This document shows, piece after piece, positions 42,024-49,624 of a stretch of DNA of 64,000 bases (the first letter of the stretch is position 1; each line of letters opens with the position of its first letter). Location of the stretch: NCBI RefSeq assembly GCF_022230925.1, contig NZ_JAKKFH010000034.1, positions 124,001-188,000 on the forward strand. Reading direction: 5' to 3'. Source of the stretch: Micromonospora alfalfae. GTDB taxonomy: Bacteria; Actinomycetota; Actinomycetes; Mycobacteriales; Micromonosporaceae. The position numbers and the translations under genes are program-made. Below the pieces are notes generated by a model. That model was not told the origin of the DNA and made no database searches. It was given only the letters and a program-made list of their open reading frames with translations.

Positions 42024-43325
42024 ATTCTCACCCGCGTTAGGCTTCGTAACTTCAAATCATTTCAGGACGTCACCTTCGATCTTGCTCCATTCACCGTGAT
42101 ATACGGCGGAAACGGTGTCGGTAAGTCGAACTTCGGGGACGCTCTTAAGTTTCTCCATGCAATCGGAAGTGGGCGCTCAATCCGCGACGCCATAGAGGGG
42201 CACTATGCTGCCTCATTCAGCGGCAGCCCGACCGAAGTCTCTGCTGGAATCCGCGGGGGCGGCGAAGCGACGACGCATCTTGAAGCGAAATCGAAGGTGT
42301 TCCACGTCGAAGTCGAGGGACTGACACCTAAAGGCAGGCGACTACATTATCGACTTTCGGTGGACGCGAGACAGTATCGAATTGTTGCGGAATCACTTTC
42401 CGCGGAGGACCACCCCGGCGCCTATGTTTACGACACCCATCCCGAGTCTGCGCCGCTTCGGCAAAGTGACTCACCGGCGATCAAGGCTAGATATTACACT
42501 AATGCACGCGGCAAGAACCCAAGCCGGAGTTTTTCTCCGCACGAAACAATTCTAAGCCAATTCTCCGGCCGGAAAGCGGAGTACGTCTACAATGAGGCCC
42601 GTGCGCAAGAAATGCGCGATCTCCTCACATCTATTCAGCCGCTCGAGTTGCGACCCGAAATTCTGAGAAACTACTCGACCCTGGGCCGCTTCAACATCGG
42701 CGAACATGGAGAGAATCTTGCCGCGGCAGCATGGCTGCTGTTGTCTTACGCTTCTGGCTACGATCCAACCAGGGCTTCAGACGCCGCAGACGTCGAGACG
42801 GATGCGTACGAGAGACTCCAAGCGATCAAGTCTTGGCTGTCCGAGATGACTCCGCGTCCCGTAACCGACCTCTTGGTCGAGGAGGCGCCGACCGGAGAGG
42901 TAATTCTCGCCCTCAAGGAAGAACCATTTTCCCGCCCCCTTACCGCCAGAAGCCTTTCTGATGGAACTCTCCGATTCACTGGCTTCGCCTTTGCGTTGCT
43001 CGGCAGTGCCGCGCCTCGCACATATGTAATCGAGGAACTGGAAAACGGGATCAACCCGAGTCGCCTAGCTTTGATGATTCGGATGATTTCAGCCGCCACG
43101 CGAAACGGTCCCGTTCAAGTCCTCACGACGACTCACAGCCCAACGCTACTCGACATCGCCGGCAAAGAACTTCTCCACGACATGCTTTTCGTCGGATGGG
43201 ACTCGGATAACAACTGTTCGGTTGTCAATAAAGTCTCGCAACTCACGCCGCAGTATCTGGCCGAGGACCACAGACTCGGAGAACTGCTGACGGAGGGGTA
43301 CCTCCAATTGGCTGCGGACCGGTGA
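42024..43325 (+). CDS. AAA/ABC-type ATPase of a putative two-gene defence module, ATT start
   Basis: 433 residues if it starts at ATT. The N-terminus LTRVRLRNFKSFQDV is the standard opening of OLD/AAA15-type ATPases. Walker A GGNGVGKS is at 28-35, an ABC-like signature SLSDGT near 311, Walker B IEELENG near 336, and the switch histidine in TTHSPTLLD near 370. There is an in-frame TAG at 42012 and no ATG, GTG or TTG before the GTG at 42096, which would cut off the conserved beta strand. AGGAGG sits five bases before ATT. It is coupled to a TOPRIM-like gene; resembles PARIS AriA or split OLD systems. Codon use differs from the host. Confidence 0.85.
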   Translation: MLTRVRLRNFKSFQDVTFDLAPFTVIYGGNGVGKSNFGDALKFLHAIGSGRSIRDAIEGHYAASFSGSPTEVSAGIRGGGEATTHLEAKSKVFHVEVEGLTPKGRRLHYRLSVDARQYRIVAESLSAEDHPGAYVYDTHPESAPLRQSDSPAIKARYYTNARGKNPSRSFSPHETILSQFSGRKAEYVYNEARAQEMRDLLTSIQPLELRPEILRNYSTLGRFNIGEHGENLAAAAWLLLSYASGYDPTRASDAADVETDAYERLQAIKSWLSEMTPRPVTDLLVEEAPTGEVILALKEEPFSRPLTARSLSDGTLRFTGFAFALLGSAAPRTYVIEELENGINPSRLALMIRMISAATRNGPVQVLTTTHSPTLLDIAGKELLHDMLFVGWDSDNNCSVVNKVSQLTPQYLAEDHRLGELLTEGYLQLAADR

Positions 43326-43329
43326 TGAT

Positions 43330-43905
43330 TTGAAGATCGCAGTTGTCTGTGAGGATCACACCCACGATCAATATATCCTTAAACCTGTGGTTGGCGCCAT
43401 TCTGGCCAGCTTGGGCAAGCCACGCGCACGCATCCAAATCGTCTCTAATCCTAGAATCACCGGGTTTAGCAGCCTCTTAGCGAATCTATGTGATGTCGTG
43501 CAGCGATACGCACCGCAGGTAGATGCAATCGTTGTCGCATTCGACACAGACGGCGAAGATGGTGAAGACGGTAGACCCAACAAGGCCGCCAGGGTGCGGA
43601 ATGCGTTGTCCCGGTGCCCCTCGCCAAAGGTTGCGATCGTTGGGGCGATTCAAGAACTTGAGGTATGGGCGCTGTGGGGCTCAAGAGCCCAAATAGACTC
43701 CTCTTGGGGTACGGTGAGGGCAGAACGCGATCCGAAAGAGCGCTATTTCGATCGGCTTCTTACCCGAGCGGATGCATTGCTGGCTGACGGCGGCCGGACG
43801 CGGCTCGTGTCGCTCTCCCTGCGTCCCAGTTTTGAATCTCTCGCTACCGGATGTTCTGAAGTAGGCGACCTACGGGACGACATCAAACGCGTACTTGACT
43901 ATTAG
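43330..43905 (+). CDS. TOPRIM-like effector protein partner of the ATPase
   Basis: A 191-residue protein. An acidic residue in VVCED (Glu8), a DxD pair in VVAFDTDGED (Asp72, Asp74) and Glu109/Glu111 in IQELEVWAL follow the order of a TOPRIM fold, as in OLD nucleases, DUF4276, RloB and AriB-like proteins. It starts with TTG four bases after the ATPase stop; the only ATG nearby is closed by a stop at once. Probable metal-dependent nuclease or tRNA-cleaving toxin held by the ATPase. Family membership is not certain. Confidence 0.75.
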   Translation: MKIAVVCEDHTHDQYILKPVVGAILASLGKPRARIQIVSNPRITGFSSLLANLCDVVQRYAPQVDAIVVAFDTDGEDGEDGRPNKAARVRNALSRCPSPKVAIVGAIQELEVWALWGSRAQIDSSWGTVRAERDPKERYFDRLLTRADALLADGGRTRLVSLSLRPSFESLATGCSEVGDLRDDIKRVLDY

Positions 43906-44302
43906 GTCACCGCGCGCCGCAACTACATATCGTGGAGTTGGCCAAGACCAGGGTCGCAAGAAGAGCGCCCTCGCGACAATCTTCAATGGCGTTGTCAATA
44001 GTGCCGTCCACGGCGAGGCGGAGCGTCCTGTTGAAAGTCGGGAGGTCGGCGGTTTGACCCGCCCCTGCCACATAGCCTTCCGCCGGCTACTGAAGCGCCG
44101 ACCAGCGAAACGCTGTCGGCGCTTCTGCTTCTGCGTACTGCCCCGGAAATCGTCTGTCCGGTCTGCCCTCGGTGACCCCAGAATCCCGCTGCCGGCCACT
44201 CCTCAACGCACGCGGATCGAACGGCCCCAGGACCTGCTGGGCTGGCAACGGCCGGCGCCTGCAGGACTTCGCCAGCCGAGCTGGGGATGCCACGATGACC
44301 GC
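43906..44302. other. Gap between the TOPRIM-like gene and the zinc-ribbon gene
   Basis: No supported protein gene. Contains a degenerate tRNA-Phe-like 3' segment at 44020-44071. Confidence 0.5.
44020..44071 (+). pseudogene. Degenerate tRNA-Phe-like fragment
   Basis: From GAGCGTCCTGTTGAAAG through GGTCGGCGGTTTGACC to CCCCTGCCA it follows actinobacterial tRNA-Phe from the D-stem to the acceptor. It carries a GAA anticodon context and a T-arm GGTCGGCGGTTTGACC (normally GGTTCGACC). The anticodon stem has an extra base, the T-loop is changed and no 5' acceptor half is present. Probably a relic of an older attachment site. Confidence 0.5.
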
Positions 44303-44470
44303 ATGGCAGCCAATGTCCAAGTGCACTGCCCCAAGTGCGGACGAAGTTTCGACCTCCGGTTCGACCCCGGCCCCGAGGATGCCGCGCCCACACTGGCCGC
44401 GGAGCAGCTCCGACGAGAGTGCCCAGACCATGCCGGCAACAAGTGGGAGTTCTGGGATCAGATCCACTGA
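44303..44470 (+). CDS. Small zinc-ribbon protein
   Basis: A 55-residue protein beginning MAANVQVHCPKCGRSFDLRF, with a second Cys/His group in RECPDHAGN and ending WEFWDQIH. The CPKC and CPDH pairs make a zinc ribbon likely. No strong ribosome-binding site is visible, and upstream in-frame sequence does not look coding. Island cargo of unknown role; may bind nucleic acid. Confidence 0.55.
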   Translation: MAANVQVHCPKCGRSFDLRFDPGPEDAAPTLAAEQLRRECPDHAGNKWEFWDQIH

Positions 44471-44765
44471 CGGCACGCGGACCCGCCGCCACGCTGCCCC
44501 AACCCGCGGGCAATGCCCAAGAGGCTCCGGGGGCAAACAGCTCTGCTGCGCGGCAGCGATCGCCCCAACTTCGACGGGGAGCAACCCAGACGGCGATCGT
44601 CCCGCCTCGGCACTCGTGGCCGGCGCGGCCCGGCCGATGCCGGCGGTTGCGCCGCCAGCAGGGCCGGGCCGAGCCGGCGCGGCCCGCTCGCGGGCCGCCT
44701 TGATGATGGCATCCTGACCCTTCGCCTAGCCTGCTACCCCTTCCAGCTCTCGAGGAGCCTGAGCC

Positions 44766-45371
44766 ATGCCAACTTGGCTGGACTGGTTAAACGCTGATCG
44801 TGTCGGCGTCGTCGTCGCCATCGCAACCGCGATCGCAGCTGCCTTTTATGCGCATCGACAGACGGGGATCGCTCGGGAAGCCAAGGTAGAGGCGAAGCGG
44901 TCCGCTGACGCAGCTGAGGATCAAGTCCAGATCGCTAAAGACGCGAAGGAGGAGGCCAAGCGCTCGGCCGAAGCCGCGAGTGAGGCCGTCAGGATCGAGG
45001 CCAGACGGGACCACCACGACTACGGTGCAAGCCGCGTCGAGCTGGTAAGCGTCAAGCCGCATAAGGGTGCAAGGGATCTAAACCGCCCTAGCTACGTGGC
45101 AACCGTGAAGAACGCGGCTCCGATGGAATTTCGATATCGCGCCCGCATCTACTACACCGCAGACAGCTATTCGGACATCGGGTTCGGCACCCTCAGAGCA
45201 GGAGAGAGCACGGAGCTGCACCTGGGACGGCCTGATCAGGCATACCACCTGATCAAGATCTGGTTCGACGGTGAGTGCTCCTGCGGGCGGCCAGAAGACG
45301 CGGATGGCCACTGGCTACGCGAGTTCGGTGTCCCGGCACCGCCACCGCGACCGATAGTGGCGTTCCTTTGA
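44766..45371 (+). CDS. Membrane-anchored coiled-coil protein of unknown function
   Basis: A 201-residue protein with an N-terminal membrane helix (about 12-27). A charged coiled coil made of AKxEAKRSADAAEDQ-like repeats (38-78) and a beta-rich globular domain (85-200) containing FDGECSCGRPEDADGHWLREFG follow. GAGGAG lies nine bases before the ATG. A strong hairpin follows the gene. Membrane-anchored small proteins often serve as effectors or sensors in phage-defence islands, but no family is recognised here. Confidence 0.7.
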   Translation: MPTWLDWLNADRVGVVVAIATAIAAAFYAHRQTGIAREAKVEAKRSADAAEDQVQIAKDAKEEAKRSAEAASEAVRIEARRDHHDYGASRVELVSVKPHKGARDLNRPSYVATVKNAAPMEFRYRARIYYTADSYSDIGFGTLRAGESTELHLGRPDQAYHLIKIWFDGECSCGRPEDADGHWLREFGVPAPPPRPIVAFL

Positions 45372-45416
45372 CGGAGCGGACTAGATCATGAGGGCCCCTG
45401 CTGGAAGCACGAGTGC

Positions 45417-45449
45417 GCGTAGAGCCGCTGCTGGGCTGCGGCTCTACGC
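45417..45449 (+). terminator. Terminator of the membrane-protein gene
   Basis: GCGTAGAGCCGC (45417-45428) pairs perfectly with 45438-45449 around a 9-base loop. Confidence 0.8.
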
Positions 45450-45490
45450 ATTTGGCAGCCTGACCTGCAGGAACGGCCAGCCAAGCCGCC

Positions 45491-45514
45491 CAAGATCATT
45501 GCACGTATTTTGCA
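45491..45514 (+). repeat. Island-end direct repeat, right copy
   Basis: AAGATCATTGCACG then TATTTTGCAC, matching the left copy at 41484-41509 with two C-to-T differences. Confidence 0.6.
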
Positions 45515-45615
45515 CGGAGGGCTGCAAGCGGCGACTACGGGCGGCATCTGGCTGCACAGGTCGACCGATCGAAGCGGAAGCGTATCCGCAGGTCAGAGAG
45601 TATTTGCACTGATCA

Positions 45616-45663
45616 TCGAGGTGCCCCCGGCAGGATTCGAACCTGCGACACACGGTTTAGGAA
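45616..45663 (-). repeat. Right attachment site, overlapping the intact tRNA-Arg
   Basis: 48 bp identical to 41369-41416. It runs from just outside the tRNA 3' end to the anticodon, so integration restored a whole tRNA. Confidence 0.9.
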
Positions 45664-45694
45664 ACCGATGCTCTATCCCCTGAGCTACGGGGGC
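45622..45694 (-). tRNA. tRNA-Arg (CCT anticodon)
   Basis: A 73-base tRNA on the minus strand. The acceptor stem GCCCCCG pairs with CGGGGGC, the D-arm has AGCTCAGGGGATAGAGC, the anticodon loop TTCCTAA holds CCT, and the T-arm is GCAGGTTCGAATCCTGC. CCA is not fully encoded. It reads the rare AGG codon and hosts the island at its 3' end. Confidence 0.95.
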
Positions 45695-45888
45695 GCGAGG
45701 GCCCAGTCTAGCGACCCGGGCGGCCAGCTGGGGTGGCAGGGAGCGGCCTGCGTTCACCCCGCCGCCCGGACGCCTGTTATCCCAGCACAGGCGCGACAAC
45801 CCGACGGACGCCAGGGGAACAGACAGGAGGTCGGCAGGCGTCCGCTGCCGTGGCAACTCACCACGCACAGCATCGATCAGTCGACCGG

Positions 45889-46539
45889 CTACGAGTTGGC
45901 GGGCCGGGCGGCGCGGCGACGTTCGGTGAGCCGTCGCGCCTTCACCACGTTGCCGCAGTCGGCCATGCGACACCAGAGGCGGGATCCGTTGCGGCTGCGA
46001 TCGAGGAACAGCCAGCCGCAGCCGCCTTCGAGCACCGGGCAGCGGCGCACTCGGGTCAGGTCGGCCGTCAGCATGACGTCCAGAGCGGCCTCGGCGATCC
46101 GGTCGGGCACCAACATGGCCGGCACCGTGCCGTAGACCAGCCGTACCTGTGACGAGTCGAGCACGAATCGTCCTCGAGCGGCCGCGCCGGACCAGCGTTG
46201 GTGTAGTCCGACCAGCGCGGCACCGGCCGCGATGGGGTCGCTCGCCGTGCCGTCGTCCGCGTCGGTGATCGCGGCGAGCATCACGAGATACAGGCCCTCG
46301 CGGATGTCCCGCGCGGCGGCCAGTCCCGCTTGCGCGGCGGCGGGCTCGTCGCGCCACGCCCGGCAAACCTGGTCGGCCTCCGCGTCGCTGATCAGGCCGA
46401 CCTGGACCGACCAGCGCAGCAGGGCGGAGCTGTCGGACAGGAAGTCGTGCGGTGCGGTGCCCCCGCGCTCCAGCGTGTTGACCAGATCCAGTACGGGGTG
46501 CCCCCCGACCATCGGCAGCTGGCACACGTCGATTGGCAT
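45889..46539 (-). CDS. CGNR zinc-finger (ABATE) regulator
   Basis: A 216-residue protein. An N-terminal ABATE domain (GGHPVLDLVNTLE) precedes a C-terminal CGNR zinc finger with RCPVLEGGCGWLF and RLWCRMADCGNVVKARR. Such proteins are probable transcription factors. The ATG at 46539 is preferred; one ten codons earlier lacks family similarity. It is divergent from the MFS exporter at 46742, a likely target. Confidence 0.88.
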   Translation of the reverse strand: MPIDVCQLPMVGGHPVLDLVNTLERGGTAPHDFLSDSSALLRWSVQVGLISDAEADQVCRAWRDEPAAAQAGLAAARDIREGLYLVMLAAITDADDGTASDPIAAGAALVGLHQRWSGAAARGRFVLDSSQVRLVYGTVPAMLVPDRIAEAALDVMLTADLTRVRRCPVLEGGCGWLFLDRSRNGSRLWCRMADCGNVVKARRLTERRRAARPANS

Positions 46540-46741
46540 GCCAGCCAGGCTACCACCTATACCGCCCAAGATGGTTACACGCCGTCCAGTTCAGGAGTCG
46601 GCACGACCCGCTGGGCTTGGCATATCGGCGCAGGGATGGGACCGGCAGCGAGACAGCGAGGGATGCGCAGTCGTCTATGCTACCGTCAAAACCCATTTAG
46701 CCGGGATCATCGACCGACATCCAGGATCTGGGAGGTAGCCA

Positions 46742-47986
46742 ATGGCGCACCAACGACGCGCGGCCTATGCCCTCGCCGCGTTGTCCGCCGCCACTTTCTG
46801 TTACGTCACCACCGAGGTGCTTCCGATCGGGTTGCTCACGCTGATCGCGCCAGACCTGGGACGCTCCAGGTCCGAGGCTGGTCTGCTGGTGACCGGGTAC
46901 GCCGCAGTGGTCATGGTTGTGGCGCTCCCCCTCACCCGGGTCACTCGACGCGTACCCCGGCGCCCCCTGCTCGCCGGCGCCCTCGGTGTGTTCGCCGCGG
47001 CGACGACGGTGTCGGCCTTCGCAACCTCCTACGAGGTGCTGCTCGCCGCGCGGCTGGTGTCCGCCACCACAAACGGTGTCTTCTGGGCAGTGGTGTTCCC
47101 GGTGGCGATCTCGATGTTCCCCGCGAACATCCGAGGTCGCATCGTGGCTCGGCTGTCGATCGGTAACGCCCTCGGCCCGGTCCTCGGCGTGCCGCTGAGT
47201 ACCTGGTTGGGCGGGCAGGCAGGGTGGCGGGCCGCCTTCGTCGCGATGGCCATCTTCGGCTTCGTCACCTGCATCGCTGTCGCCCTGCTCCTGCCGAGCG
47301 TCGCACCGCAACAGGATGCAGGCGACACGGGGCCGATGCCGGACCGGCGCCGCTTCGTCGTGCTCCTTGTCGCCACCATCCTCGCGGTCACCGGCGCCAT
47401 GGGCGCGTTCACCTACATGACCGTCTTTCTGCTCGACGTCAGCGGGTTCGCCGCGGCATCTCTCGGCCTGCTGCTCTTCGTTCAAGGATCGTTCGGCGTC
47501 GCCGGCACCTGGGCGGTCGGCCGGGTCCTGGACCGATTTCCACTCGGTGTCGTGCTCGTTCTACTCGGGCTCCTCAGCGCCGCGATGCTGGGCCTCTCTG
47601 GAGTTGGCACGAGCAAGGTACTGACGATCCCGTTGCTCGCCGTGGCGGGGATGTCGTTCAGTTCGCTGATCGCGGGAATCCAGCACCGCGTCATGCAGGT
47701 GGCCCCGTCGACCACCGACATGGCGTCGGCCAGCCTCAGCGTCGCGTTCAACTTCGGCCTCGCGGCCGGCTCGTTGATCGGCGCGGGTCTGCTGGCGACG
47801 GCCGGGGTGCGCGTCATCCCGTTGTTCGGTGGTCTGCTGACAGCCGTGGCGATCGCGTTGCTCGCCGGCCACGAAATGTCCCGTAGGAGAGGGAGGAACC
47901 ATAGGCCTGACCAGAGCAGTTGGCCGGTGCGACAGACCCGCAGCCACGATGCCGAGAAACCACAGGCCGCCAGCGTGCCGACATAG
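46742..47986 (+). CDS. MFS exporter (sugar/drug efflux type)
   Basis: A 414-residue transporter with 12 hydrophobic segments. It begins AYALAALSAATFCYVTTEVLPIGLL and contains TGYAAVVMVVALPLTRVTRR-like sequence between helices 2 and 3, as in the arabinose/drug efflux (AraJ/DHA1) branch. GGAGG lies six bases before the ATG. Divergent from the CGNR regulator, so probably controlled by it. Substrate unknown. Confidence 0.88.
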   Translation: MAHQRRAAYALAALSAATFCYVTTEVLPIGLLTLIAPDLGRSRSEAGLLVTGYAAVVMVVALPLTRVTRRVPRRPLLAGALGVFAAATTVSAFATSYEVLLAARLVSATTNGVFWAVVFPVAISMFPANIRGRIVARLSIGNALGPVLGVPLSTWLGGQAGWRAAFVAMAIFGFVTCIAVALLLPSVAPQQDAGDTGPMPDRRRFVVLLVATILAVTGAMGAFTYMTVFLLDVSGFAAASLGLLLFVQGSFGVAGTWAVGRVLDRFPLGVVLVLLGLLSAAMLGLSGVGTSKVLTIPLLAVAGMSFSSLIAGIQHRVMQVAPSTTDMASASLSVAFNFGLAAGSLIGAGLLATAGVRVIPLFGGLLTAVAIALLAGHEMSRRRGRNHRPDQSSWPVRQTRSHDAEKPQAASVPT

Positions 47987-48045
47987 CTGGCGCGGTGTTC
48001 GGTGAGCTACGCGACCTGGGCGCGTTCACCTGGGGTGGCAGAGAA

Positions 48046-48082
48046 CGGCCCGGCACGGAGAGTGGTCCTCCGCGCCGGGCCG
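48046..48082. terminator. Two-way terminator
   Basis: CGGCCCGGCACGGAG (48046-48060) pairs with 48068-48082 at 14 of 15 positions, loop of seven, between the convergent MFS and cellulase genes. Confidence 0.75.
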
Positions 48083-48097
48083 CCGCATTGACTGAAA

Positions 48098-49465
48098 TCA
48101 GTTGGTTACGCAGTCGGCCAACACGCCCGGGCCGGTGCCGGTGCCCTGGAAGCCGAAGTTGGTGGACTGTCGGCCCAGGACCCGTCCGTTGTAGCTCACG
48201 TTGGTGAACCCCACGGTGCCACTGGTGCCGCTGACCTGTGCGTTCCAGGCGCTGGTGACCGCGCCGCCGGGCAGCGGGACGGTAACGGTCCAGCCGTTGA
48301 TGTCCGACTTGCCGGCGGTGACCGTCACGCTCGCCGTGAAGCCGCCAGCCCACTGGTTGACCGCGATCGACGCGTAGCAGCCGTCACCGGCCGGCGGCGA
48401 GCTCGGAGGGGTGGTCGGCGGGGTGGTGGTCGGTGGAGTGGTCGTCGGCGGCGTCGTCGTCGGCGGGGTGGTGGTGGGCGGGTTGGGCGCGCCGTTGGCC
48501 AGGCTGAAGGCCAGGTCGGGCTGGAACGAACCGGCAGTGTAGCGGCAGCCGTCCGCCTCCCCCGGCGGCTTCACCCACAGGTACGCGTCGATGTTGCTGT
48601 CACCCGTGTTGGTCGTCGGGTACTGCCCGATGCGCCGGTCGGTGTTGTCGTCGCCGCACCAGTCCCCGCTGGCACCCCCGTTACGGCTGGTGTCGATGAC
48701 CTGGCGCTTGCCCGAGATCCCCATGCCGTTGAGGGCGGAGATGACAGCCCGACCGAAGTTCGCCTCGTTGGAGGTGGAGTTGTAGTTCGACACGTTGGTG
48801 AAGAAGCCGTCGGCGTACTGCACGCCGGCCGCCCGGAGCCGGTTGGCCGTCTCACCAGCGCTGTTCCAGGTGGAGTGGCCGGCGTCGAGGTACACCTTGG
48901 CGTTGGGGTTGCCCGACTTGATGGTCCGGGTGGCAGTCGAGATCGCCTGGTTGCGCGCGTTGATCTCGGCGCTGCTCAGGCACGTCAGCAGAGCGAGCGA
49001 GTCGGTTTCCAGGATGATGATGACGGTCTGGTTGCCCAGTCCCCTGGCGAAGTTGGACACCCACGTCTGGTACTGGTTGAGGTCCGGCGCCCCACCGGCG
49101 CTGGCCCCACCGCAGTCCCGGTTGGTGATCTCGTAGACGGCCAGCACCGGGATCTGCTGCGCCGCGTTGGCGGCGCCGATGAACCCGGAGACCTCGGACT
49201 GCACCGTCGAGGGGTTGAAGTTGGCGAACCAGCGCGCTTGCGGCTGGCTCGCGATCTTGTCGCGGATGACGGCGGTACGCGAGTCGCCGGGGTTGGCGGC
49301 GACCCAGCGGACGACTGCCGAACTCGGGTCGCGGTAGAGCGACCCGGACAGTGTGCCGGCGGAGGCGCTGCTGACGGCGAGGCAGACGCCGACGGCGGTG
49401 GCGCCCGCTACGGCCGCCACGCTGATGGCCGCCGATCTGCGGCGGAGCGAGGAGAAGATAGCCAC
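48098..49465 (-). CDS. Secreted GH6 cellulase with CBM2 domain
   Basis: 455 residues. Signal peptide (Arg-rich start, hydrophobic core, ASAG near residue 37), GH6 catalytic domain (40-330) with the acid/base region VYEITNRDCGG and LDAGHSTW. Then a Pro-Thr linker of repeated PPTTT units and a C-terminal CBM2 (365-455) bounded by cysteines (GCYASIAV and LADC) for cellulose binding. It hydrolyses beta-1,4-glucan. GTG at 49465 has GGAGG nine bases upstream. A CebR-like operator lies 41 bases before the start. Confidence 0.92.
   Translation of the reverse strand: MAIFSSLRRRSAAISVAAVAGATAVGVCLAVSSASAGTLSGSLYRDPSSAVVRWVAANPGDSRTAVIRDKIASQPQARWFANFNPSTVQSEVSGFIGAANAAQQIPVLAVYEITNRDCGGASAGGAPDLNQYQTWVSNFARGLGNQTVIIILETDSLALLTCLSSAEINARNQAISTATRTIKSGNPNAKVYLDAGHSTWNSAGETANRLRAAGVQYADGFFTNVSNYNSTSNEANFGRAVISALNGMGISGKRQVIDTSRNGGASGDWCGDDNTDRRIGQYPTTNTGDSNIDAYLWVKPPGEADGCRYTAGSFQPDLAFSLANGAPNPPTTTPPTTTPPTTTPPTTTPPTTPPSSPPAGDGCYASIAVNQWAGGFTASVTVTAGKSDINGWTVTVPLPGGAVTSAWNAQVSGTSGTVGFTNVSYNGRVLGRQSTNFGFQGTGTGPGVLADCVTN
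48415..48480 (-). repeat. Short tandem repeats encoding the Pro-Thr linker
   Basis: Tandem 15-base-type units of GGTGGTCGGCGG pattern encode PPTTT repeats joining the catalytic and cellulose-binding domains. Length may vary between strains. Confidence 0.8.
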
Positions 49466-49505
49466 GACGTGTTGCCTCCAGATCACATAGATGTGTCTAA
49501 GTTCA

Positions 49506-49519
49506 TGGGAGCGTTCCCA
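49506..49519. promoter_or_regulatory. CebR-like operator
   Basis: TGGGAGCGTTCCCA differs by one central base from the CebR consensus TGGGAGCGCTCCCA, the LacI-type cellobiose-responsive repressor site of actinomycete cellulase genes. It sits directly upstream of the GH6 cellulase gene. Confidence 0.8.
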
Positions 49520-49624
49520 GGGACGTTAGCGGAGGCGCGGACCGCTGCCAAGACGTGAACACGCGTCGATGGATTGGATGTCCGTGTTTGGGGGCCCGTG
49601 TCCGGGTGTCACAACTGGCAGGAG

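Larger units (their letters stand above)
41369..45663. mobile_element. Genomic island integrated in tRNA-Arg(CCT), no integrase
   Basis: About 4.25 kb between two perfect 48-bp direct repeats. The repeats are the 3' part of a tRNA-Arg gene, intact at the right end and a fragment at the left, as left by tyrosine-recombinase integration. The interior has more A/T-ending codons than the flanks. Cargo is an ATPase, a TOPRIM-like protein, a zinc-ribbon miniprotein and a membrane coiled-coil protein. No recombinase, excisionase or replication gene is visible. Confidence 0.85.

Noticed and set aside
42096-42098. GTG at 42096 as the start of the ATPase gene
   Set aside because: It has no ribosome-binding site and removes the first conserved strand, whereas ATT at 42024 has AGGAGG at ideal spacing.
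43895-44470. 191-codon frame covering the zinc-ribbon gene
   Set aside because: The upstream two thirds overlaps the end of the TOPRIM-like gene and the tRNA-like fragment; only the part from 44303 looks like a protein.
48415-48480. Regular short repeats considered as a CRISPR array
   Set aside because: Units are in-frame codons for a Pro-Thr linker with no spacers. No CRISPR array or cas gene was seen anywhere in the window.
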